A DNA stretch of 64,000 nt from Gordonibacter urolithinfaciens (GTDB lineage: Bacteria > Actinomycetota > Coriobacteriia > Coriobacteriales > Eggerthellaceae): positions 248,001 through 312,000 of the forward strand of contig NZ_LT900217.1 in assembly GCF_900199375.1 (NCBI RefSeq), written 5' to 3'. Of this stretch, positions 46,273 to 52,902 are shown one piece after another. Every line of letters starts with the position of its first letter. Within the stretch, counting starts at the first letter, position 1. Below the pieces are notes generated by a model. That model was not told the origin of the DNA. It ran no database searches and was given only the letters and a program-made list of their open reading frames with translations. Both the position numbers and the translations under genes were made by a program.

Positions 46273-46299
46273 GCGGCGCACCGTTTTCCGATGCGCCGC
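46273..46299 (-). terminator. Terminator of serC
   Basis: GCGGCGCA (46273-46280) pairs with 46292-46299. On the minus strand the stem is followed by TTTTTC. It lies 30 bases past the serC stop. Confidence 0.8.
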
Positions 46300-46328
46300 C
46301 CGCGACTCTTCTTCAAAGAGGAAAGCGC

Positions 46329-47411
46329 CTACGCATGATCTCGTTCGAACTTGTCCATGAAGGCCACGAGGGCCTCGACGCCGGCGCGGGGCATGGCGTT
46401 GTAGATGCTCGCGCGCATGCCGCCGACGCTGCGGTGGCCCTTCAGGTTCTCCAGGCCGGCGGCCTTGGCCTCGGCCACGAACGCGGCGTCGAGGTCGGCG
46501 TCGCCGGTGACGAACGGGACGTTCATAAGCGAGCGGTCGGCCTTCCGCACGGTGCCGCGGAAGAGCTTGCTCGCATCGAGGAAGTCGTAGAGCAGCGCGG
46601 CCTTCTCCTGGTTGCGCTTCTGCATGGCCTCGAGGCCGCCTTGGTCTTTCAGCCACTTGAACACCTTGCCGCAGATGTAGATGCCGTAGGCGGGCGGTGT
46701 GTTGTAGAGCGAGTTCGCGTCGGCCTGCGTCTTCCACTTCAGCATGGTGGGCGTGCCCTCCAGCACGTCATCCGTGATAAGGTCCTCGCGGATGATGGAG
46801 ATGACCACGCCGGCCGGGCCGATGTTCTTCTGCGCGCCGCCGTACATGACGCCGTACTTCGTGATGTCCACCGGCTCGGACAGGAAGCACGACGAGACGT
46901 CGGCCACGAGGTCCTTGCCCTTGGTGTTGGGCAGCGTGTGGAACTTCGTGCCGTAGATGGTGTTGTTCTCGCAGATGTAGACGTAGTCGGCGTCGGGGGA
47001 CACGTCCAGGTCGGAGCAGTCGGGGATGTAGGAGAACGTCTCGTCCTCGCTGCTGGCAATGGCACGGGCGTCGCCGTAGATCTTGGCTTCCTTGAAGGCC
47101 TTCTTCGCCCAAGCGCCGGTGATGATGTAGTCGGCCACGCGGTTCCTCATGAGGTTCATGGGAACGGCGGCGAACTGCTGCGACGCGCCCCCCTGCAGGA
47201 ACAGCACGCGGTAGTTCTCGGGGATGCCGACGAGCTCGCGCAGGTCGGCCTCGGCGTTCTCGATGATCTCGCCGAACGGCTTGGAGCGGTGGCTCATCTC
47301 CATGACGGACATGCCCGAGCCGCGGTAGTCGAGCATCTCGGATGCGGCTTCGGCAAGCACCTCCTCCGGCAAGACGGCGGGACCTGCTGAAAAGTTGTAC
47401 ACCCTGGCCAT
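46329..47411 (-). CDS. serC: Phosphoserine aminotransferase
   Basis: The 360-residue PLP enzyme converts 3-phosphohydroxypyruvate to phosphoserine with glutamate, the step after SerA. The N-terminus MARVYNFSAGPAVLPEEVLA is characteristic, and the PLP lysine lies in YGGAQKNIGPAGVV. The size equals that of the E. coli enzyme. GAAGGAG precedes the ATG at 47411. It is monocistronic with its own terminator, 8 kb from serA. Confidence 0.95.
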   Translation of the reverse strand: MARVYNFSAGPAVLPEEVLAEAASEMLDYRGSGMSVMEMSHRSKPFGEIIENAEADLRELVGIPENYRVLFLQGGASQQFAAVPMNLMRNRVADYIITGAWAKKAFKEAKIYGDARAIASSEDETFSYIPDCSDLDVSPDADYVYICENNTIYGTKFHTLPNTKGKDLVADVSSCFLSEPVDITKYGVMYGGAQKNIGPAGVVISIIREDLITDDVLEGTPTMLKWKTQADANSLYNTPPAYGIYICGKVFKWLKDQGGLEAMQKRNQEKAALLYDFLDASKLFRGTVRKADRSLMNVPFVTGDADLDAAFVAEAKAAGLENLKGHRSVGGMRASIYNAMPRAGVEALVAFMDKFERDHA

Positions 47412-47770
47412 GCGCTCCTTCTCTCTCTTCGGTTCCCCGGCCGGCCGCGCTGCAAGTGGCGCGCTGCGGCACGCAGGCCGGTGGCGGTTGGTCATGGGTG
47501 CATTGTACTATGCGCGCGACGCGTTTGCGCAGGCGGCGCGGAAAAGATCAGCGGGCGGCGCCGGTGGCGGGGAAGCCGCGTAAGGAGCTGCACACGTGTC
47601 GGTTCGCTGACTGATCGGCCATGCGCGGGAAACGAATGCCCCGATCATAGGCGGTAGCACGTACGGACAGCCTAAACTCCCTCTTCGCACCCTTAGAAAC
47701 CACGGGCGCCGGACGCGGGCGAACCGCGCCGGCCCCGCAAGCTCGAGAACCTTTGGAAAGGAGGCGCGGC
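47412..47770. promoter_or_regulatory. Divergent region between serC and the C39-like gene
   Basis: In these 359 bases TACAAT on the minus strand near 47506 is a possible -10 for serC. Nothing else is convincing and there is no gene. Confidence 0.35.
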
Positions 47771-48673
47771 ATGCCGTACCGTGGACTGCCCTACTTCGTC
47801 GCCGAGCAAGCGAGCACCGGCGGCCGCGTCGACCCGTACGCGTCCGAGCGGCACACCTTGCCGGACTGCGCGCAGGGCGTGCGCTACTCGTCGGCGCCGC
47901 GCAGCAACGAGCGGCGCGTCGTGTCCTACCGCGCCTGCGAAACCGTATGCCCTCCGCAGGCCCACGGTGCGCGGGTCAATGCCAAGCCCCTGATCACCGA
48001 CGTCGAGCCCATGCGCATCCTGGCGGCGGTCATGCTCATGGCGGTTATCGCCGTGGGCGCGGCCTTCGTGGGCATCGGCGTCGCGAACGGCTTCACCGGC
48101 ATCGTCGACAATGCCATCCTGACCGACGAGCCTGCTGCCACGACGAAGGCCACGCTCAGCGCGGCGCCATCGTCGTGGCAGCAGGGAACCGTGCCCCAGC
48201 TGTACCAGGTGGATCCCCAATGGGCCGATCGCCCCTACGGCTCGGGCACCATCGGCACGTCCGGCGCTGCGCCGCTCGCCCTGGCCATGGTGCGCATCGA
48301 CCTCACGGGCGACGCCTCCGTGGGGCCGGTGGAGGTGGCCTCGACCGCGCAGCGCGACGGCTATGCCTACCAAGCCGACGCCACGGCGCTGCTCACCGAC
48401 GGCGCGGCCGGGCTCGGCCTGACGGCACGTCCCGTAGAGGCAAGCGAGCCAGCCGTCAGGCGACAGATCAACTCGGGCTTCCCGGTCGTCTGCGCCGTGC
48501 AGTCCAGCGCATTCGGCAACGGTACCGCCTACATCGTGCTGACGGACATCGACGAGCGCGGCCGCCTTGTCGTGAACGACCCCGCGAGCGTCGACCGCAC
48601 GGAGCGGCACTGGGACTTCGAAGAGATCCTGCCATCGAGCACCGGCCTCTGGGCCTACAGCGTGGCAGGCTAG
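47771..48673 (+). CDS. Membrane-anchored C39-like peptidase-fold protein lacking the catalytic Cys and His
   Basis: The 300-residue protein has a cytoplasmic stretch of about 80 residues, one membrane helix at about 81-105, and an external domain. That domain follows the C39-type papain-like pattern, with the opening motif QVDPQWADRPYGSGTIGTSG. In active relatives the next residue is the nucleophilic cysteine; here it is Ala166 (GAAPLALAMV). The motif that normally reads GHYIVL is GTAYIVL, so the histidine is replaced by Ala253, while the following NDP (Asn269-Asp270) is kept. It is therefore probably a binding or scaffold domain, not a protease. AAAGGAGG lies 9 bases before the ATG. It is a single gene with a strong terminator. 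Confidence 0.78.
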   Translation: MPYRGLPYFVAEQASTGGRVDPYASERHTLPDCAQGVRYSSAPRSNERRVVSYRACETVCPPQAHGARVNAKPLITDVEPMRILAAVMLMAVIAVGAAFVGIGVANGFTGIVDNAILTDEPAATTKATLSAAPSSWQQGTVPQLYQVDPQWADRPYGSGTIGTSGAAPLALAMVRIDLTGDASVGPVEVASTAQRDGYAYQADATALLTDGAAGLGLTARPVEASEPAVRRQINSGFPVVCAVQSSAFGNGTAYIVLTDIDERGRLVVNDPASVDRTERHWDFEEILPSSTGLWAYSVAG

Positions 48674-48681
48674 CATGACGC

Positions 48682-48720
48682 AACGAAAGCCGCCCCCGAA
48701 ATGCGGCGGCGGCTTTCGTT
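48682..48720 (+). terminator. Terminator of the C39-like gene
   Basis: The 13-base arms AACGAAAGCCGCC (48682-48694) and 48708-48720 flank a 13-base loop, immediately after the stop codon. Confidence 0.8.
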
Positions 48721-48725
48721 GCCAG

Positions 48726-48750
48726 GGCGCCCCCGCATTTCGGGGGCGCC
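48726..48750 (-). terminator. Hairpin downstream of the zinc-ribbon gene
   Basis: GGCGCCCCCG (48726-48735) pairs with 48741-48750 over a 5-base loop; it is the likely end of the minus-strand transcript. Confidence 0.6.
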
Positions 48751-48782
48751 TCGCGTTTGAGGGAGTTGATCGCGCCGAGCGC

Positions 48783-48992
48783 CTACGCTCCCGGAGCCGG
48801 CGGGGCGCTCGGCGGCTTCGGGGCCGCAGGCGGCGTGGGCGCGCCGGGAGCTGCCGGCATGGCGGGGACGCCGGGCGCCGGGGCGGCCTTCGCACCGCAG
48901 TTCGGGCACTCGTCGAGCTTCGGGTCGACTTCCGCACCGCATTTCGGGCACTTGACGGGGCCCATCCCGCTTACCGCTGGTCTGAAGCACAT
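48783..48992 (-). CDS. Small zinc-ribbon protein with Pro/Ala-rich tail
   Basis: The 69-residue protein has two CxxC pairs, VKCPKCGAEVDPKLDECPNC, forming a zinc ribbon at about residues 15-34. A low-complexity Ala/Pro/Gly tail of 34 residues follows. AAGGAG lies 8 bases before the ATG at 48992. It follows the NCS1 gene by 73 bases. Such fragments often mediate protein contacts; the function is not assignable. Confidence 0.65.
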   Translation of the reverse strand: MCFRPAVSGMGPVKCPKCGAEVDPKLDECPNCGAKAAPAPGVPAMPAAPGAPTPPAAPKPPSAPPAPGA

Positions 48993-49065
48993 GGCTCTGT
49001 CTCCTTCTTCTGGTCGGTTTCTCTGTCGGTTTCTCTTCTTGCTCACGGCCGTGCGGCCGGGAACC

Positions 49066-50595
49066 TCATTCGGCCGCCGCAGCGGCATCCTCGCCGCGGG
49101 GTGCGGCGCCGGCCGCCGCCGGCGCTCCCTCGGCCCGCTCCCCCGCCACCGCGCCGCGCGCGGACTCGCGGGCGCGCACGCGACCGCGGGCGAGCCAGCT
49201 CAAGGCCACGTACAGGGCCGCGGTCATGGGCGCCGTGGTCACGAACGGCACGGCCACCGCGCCAGTGGCGTACAGCACGCCGTTCACCGCGCTCACGACG
49301 GCGATAGTGGCCACGCCGCGCCAGTTCACGCTTTCCACCTGGTCGAGCGGCAGGCCGCGCGAGCCTATGCGCATCGGCCCGCGCACGAGGTAGTAGTCGG
49401 TGACGAGCAGCACGCACCACGAGATGGTGAGGATGCTGCCGAAGCTCATGAACGCGTTCACCTGGTCCAAGATGCCGCCCAGGATGAACAAAAGCCCAAT
49501 GGCGTTCGCCACCACGACGGCCGCGGGCCAGGAGAGCTTCACGCCGAACAGCGAGTCGAACAGGTTCGACACCGCGTTCGCGCCGCCGATGGAGTTCGAC
49601 GTCTCCACCTTCATCTGCGACAGGCAGATGATGGCGAGCCCCACCCCGCCGGCCGCCAACACGAGCGACACGCCCGGGTTCGTGATGGCGGCATGCGCCG
49701 CGCCCGCGGCATCGTAGCCCATGGTGGAGAAGTACGCCGCCGACTGCTCGAAGCCGAAGTACGTGATGAGCGCGCCGAACAAATACGTGACCACGGCGAA
49801 CAGGCTTCCCACCAGCGAGATGGGCACGAGGTCGCGCTCGCGGCGGGCGAAGCGCGTGAAGTCGGCGGCGAAGAGTGCGAGCAGCCCCGACGTCATGATG
49901 GCGTAGTTCACCCCGTAGGCGAATCCCTCGCCCACCTCCACGCCGGGGATGAGCACCCCGTGCGTGAGCGCGTCGCCCATCTGGCCGTTCGCGGCCACGA
50001 GGTACACCACGTAGCCCATGACGGCGAACAGCGCCACCACGAACACGGCGTTCATGCGCGCGATAGCCTTCGTGCCGAAGAGCGCCATGAGCACCCACAC
50101 GCACGAGATGCCTGCGAACAGCGCCCAGCGCATCCACTCCTCGCTCCAGCCGAACGCGAACAGGATGGCGTTGCCCAGCTGTACCGTCCCCACTGCCAGA
50201 ACACCTACCAGCAGGAATATCCACACGAGGGAGCCGGCGGCCGAGCCCTTCGTGCCGAAGATGTACAGGCGGCTGACCACGTTGTTGGGCAGGCCCTCGC
50301 GAAACGTGATCTTGCCCACCAGGTACGTGAGCACGAAGCTCAAGGCGAACGTGATGGCCATGGCCACCCCGCCCAGCTGGCAGCCCGCGTAGAACGCCAC
50401 GATGCCGCCGCCCATGAGCTTGGAGAGGCTGGACACCACGCCCGAGAGGATGGCCGCGATGTCGGGCCACGCGAGCCGCGCCGCGTCGGGCACGCGCTCG
50501 AACAGCGACGCCTTCCCCGCCGCATCCGGCGCCCGCCCCCGAGCCGGCGCCTTCACCTCGTTGGGCGCCTTCCCGGCAACCGGTGTTTCCTTCAT
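49066..50595 (-). CDS. NCS1-family nucleobase/hydantoin-type permease
   Basis: The 509-residue protein has about twelve membrane helices. The N-terminal region LSKLMGGGIVAFYAGCQLGG and the later GLLALFAADFTRFARRERDL fit the cytosine/purine/hydantoin (NCS1) family. Members import nucleobases or related heterocycles with a cation. The hydrophilic C-terminal tail of about 45 Ala/Glu-rich residues is longer than usual. It belongs to the row molybdoenzyme, ferredoxin, GntP, NCS1. The cargo could be the molybdoenzyme substrate; this is inference. Confidence 0.82.
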   Translation of the reverse strand: MKETPVAGKAPNEVKAPARGRAPDAAGKASLFERVPDAARLAWPDIAAILSGVVSSLSKLMGGGIVAFYAGCQLGGVAMAITFALSFVLTYLVGKITFREGLPNNVVSRLYIFGTKGSAAGSLVWIFLLVGVLAVGTVQLGNAILFAFGWSEEWMRWALFAGISCVWVLMALFGTKAIARMNAVFVVALFAVMGYVVYLVAANGQMGDALTHGVLIPGVEVGEGFAYGVNYAIMTSGLLALFAADFTRFARRERDLVPISLVGSLFAVVTYLFGALITYFGFEQSAAYFSTMGYDAAGAAHAAITNPGVSLVLAAGGVGLAIICLSQMKVETSNSIGGANAVSNLFDSLFGVKLSWPAAVVVANAIGLLFILGGILDQVNAFMSFGSILTISWCVLLVTDYYLVRGPMRIGSRGLPLDQVESVNWRGVATIAVVSAVNGVLYATGAVAVPFVTTAPMTAALYVALSWLARGRVRARESARGAVAGERAEGAPAAAGAAPRGEDAAAAAE

Positions 50596-50636
50596 GATTG
50601 CCCCCTTTGTTAGAGGTGTGACGGGCGTGACAGAGG

Positions 50637-50739
50637 GGGCGTGACAGAGGGACGGGGATAATGTCTCATTCCCCCTGCGCTTGCAGCAATCGAGGGACTT
50701 CGGAGAATGAGACATTATCCCCGTCCCTCTGTCACGCCC
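50637..50739. repeat. REP-like palindrome with 35-base perfect arms
   Basis: The arms are 50637-50671 and 50705-50739, with a 33-base loop. The arm includes GTGACAGAGGGACGGGGATA and ATGTCTCATTC. In layout and G-rich content it resembles the palindrome at 25424-25532, but the sequence differs. It lies between the GntP and NCS1 genes. Confidence 0.9.
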
Positions 50740-50762
50740 TCGAACCTGCGGCGTGCTCGGAC

Positions 50763-52082
50763 CTAAACGATTCCGATGTTCGCCATCACTATCATCACGA
50801 TCAGCGCGCAGAGCCCCGCGCCGATGGATATGGCCGCGATGTGCTTGTAGGAGTTCTTGTGGTTGAGCCCCATGGCCGCCAGCATGCCGAACATGGCGCC
50901 GGAGTTCGGCAGCGCGCCGCCGATGGTGGCCGACGTGGCGATGATCTTCGCGAGGGCGGCCGGGTTCACGCCCGTGGCCAGGTACGGGTCGAGGAAGTTG
51001 CCGGCGATGATGCCCACCGCGCCCGAGCCGGAGCCCATGACGCCGCCGAGCACGGCCGCCATGGTGGCGGCGGACACGTAGGTGCCGCCCGGCATGTTGA
51101 AGATGGCCTCGTAGATGACCGTGAAACCCACGGAGGCGGCGGCCACGGTGCCCACGCCCACGGCGGCCGAGGTGAACAGCGCAGGCCCGAGGGCCGCCTT
51201 GGCGCCGTTGCCCAGCACGTCGCGCTGGCTGTCGATGTGCTTGTGGAACAGGACCATGCTGGCCACGACGGCCGTCACCATGGCGATGTAGATGATGTTC
51301 GCCACGCCCAGCTGCGAGCCGACGATGATGATGGCGATGAGCAGCACGAGCGGCAGCAGCGCCACGGCGACGCCCGGCAGCGGCTTGTCGTCGGCCACCT
51401 CGGCCTCGCCTGCGGACGTCTCGTAGGTCTCGCCCTTGGCCTGGGCGCGCTTCAGCGCGAACTTGATGTACACGCACGACACCGCGATGGCGACGATCGA
51501 GCCCACGATGCCCATGACGGGCGCAGCGGTCAGCGACACGCCGCAGCCGTTCGCGGCGTTGATCCACGCGATGGCGGGCACGCCGGGAATCATGGCCATG
51601 GTGAACGAGCAGGCCGCGAGCGTCCAGGCAGCGCAGAACAGGTGCCACGGGATGTTGCACTCTTTGAACAGCGGTCGCGCCAGCGGAATGAGCGCGAACA
51701 TGGCCACGAACATGGAGATGCCCGCGTAGGTGAGCACCGCGCCCACCGCGGCGATGCCCAGCAGCACGAGGTACGGGCTCTTGGAGCCCACCTTCCCCAT
51801 GACGGCGTTCGCGATGGCCTTGGCCGCGCCCGACTTGTCCATGAACTCGCCCATGATGGCGCCGCCCATGAAGATGAGCAGGTTCTTCTGTACGAAGCCC
51901 GCGAGCCCCGTGACGTACGACGACTCGCCGCCCACCATGGCCGCGGCGATATCCATGCCGTTGGTGAGCGCGATGATGACGGCCGTGACGAGGGACGTGA
52001 TGAGCACGTTCCACCCCTTCATGGCCGCGATGACGAAGAACACGAGCCCGACGACGATGCCGGCAACCCCAATCCATTCCAT
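50763..52082 (-). CDS. GntP-family organic-acid permease
   Basis: The 439-residue protein has about twelve membrane helices. LIFMGGAIMGEFMDKSGAAK and GGVMGSGSGAVGIIAGNFLD fit the gluconate permease (GntP) superfamily, which imports sugar acids and related carboxylates with protons. GAAAGGGGA precedes the ATG. It is 72 bases after the ferredoxin gene of the molybdoenzyme module, so it is probably co-expressed and may import the acceptor substrate. Confidence 0.75.
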   Translation of the reverse strand: MEWIGVAGIVVGLVFFVIAAMKGWNVLITSLVTAVIIALTNGMDIAAAMVGGESSYVTGLAGFVQKNLLIFMGGAIMGEFMDKSGAAKAIANAVMGKVGSKSPYLVLLGIAAVGAVLTYAGISMFVAMFALIPLARPLFKECNIPWHLFCAAWTLAACSFTMAMIPGVPAIAWINAANGCGVSLTAAPVMGIVGSIVAIAVSCVYIKFALKRAQAKGETYETSAGEAEVADDKPLPGVAVALLPLVLLIAIIIVGSQLGVANIIYIAMVTAVVASMVLFHKHIDSQRDVLGNGAKAALGPALFTSAAVGVGTVAAASVGFTVIYEAIFNMPGGTYVSAATMAAVLGGVMGSGSGAVGIIAGNFLDPYLATGVNPAALAKIIATSATIGGALPNSGAMFGMLAAMGLNHKNSYKHIAAISIGAGLCALIVMIVMANIGIV

Positions 52083-52154
52083 AGCTTTCCCCTTTCGTTG
52101 GTTTTTCGTTCCCCCGACTCCGGGAGCGCTCGCCAGAGCGCTCCCGGAGCTCTC

Positions 52155-52898
52155 CTACGCCATATCGTTCCTGGTCGCACGCATGAACTCCACCACGGTG
52201 CCGTGCTTCATGCGCAGCTCGTCGCGGCGGACGGTGCCCTCGTCGAAGGAGACGAGGTCCTCGGCGCCCTCGAAGAGCATGCCCAAGTCGCCGCGCTGGC
52301 GGTTGAGCGCGATGGCCTCCTCGGCGTCGTAGGGCACAAGCGGCTGCTTCTCGCGCGGGTTCCAGATCAGGAAGGCGGGACCCGTCGCGTCGGGCGCGGG
52401 CATGCCCTCGCAGAAGCGCACGTCGCCGTACTTCTCCACCAGCTCGCCGAGCGGGCCGAAGTCGAAGGCCCGCAGCGGGCAGCTCGCCGTGCACGCGGGC
52501 TGCATGCCCTCGGCCAGGCGATCGACGCACATGGTGCACTTGCTCATCTTCGTGCCCGGCTCGTCGGAGGCGAAGCGCGGCGCGCCGTAGGGGCACGCAT
52601 CGTAGCACTTCCGGCAACCGTCGCACTTGTCCTGGTCGACGAGCACGGCGCCGAACTCGTCCTCCTTGTAGAGGGCGCCGTTCGGGCACGCCTTCGCGCA
52701 CGCCGGGTCCTCGCAATGGCCGCACGGGAACGCCAGCGCGTGCAGGCGGATGTTCGGGAACGTGCCCTGCTCCCACTCGTAGACGCCCATCCACTTCTCG
52801 GCGCCCGGCTCGAGGCCGTTCCAATCCTTGCACGCGATGCTGCACGCCTGGCATGCGTAGCAGCGGTTCATGTCGAACATAAATCCGTACTGCGTCAT
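52155..52898 (-). CDS. Four-cluster ferredoxin subunit of the second molybdoenzyme
   Basis: The 247-residue DmsB-like protein has four cysteine clusters: CYACQACSIAC, CGHCEDPACAKAC, CDGCRKCYDAC, and CTMCVDRLAEG with PACTASC. A C-terminal region of about 90 residues follows that is not part of the cluster core. It starts 4 bases after the catalytic gene. No NrfD or other quinol-linked membrane subunit is encoded nearby, so its electron donor is not evident. Confidence 0.9.
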   Translation of the reverse strand: MTQYGFMFDMNRCYACQACSIACKDWNGLEPGAEKWMGVYEWEQGTFPNIRLHALAFPCGHCEDPACAKACPNGALYKEDEFGAVLVDQDKCDGCRKCYDACPYGAPRFASDEPGTKMSKCTMCVDRLAEGMQPACTASCPLRAFDFGPLGELVEKYGDVRFCEGMPAPDATGPAFLIWNPREKQPLVPYDAEEAIALNRQRGDLGMLFEGAEDLVSFDEGTVRRDELRMKHGTVVEFMRATRNDMA

Positions 52899-52902
52899 GG
52901 TC

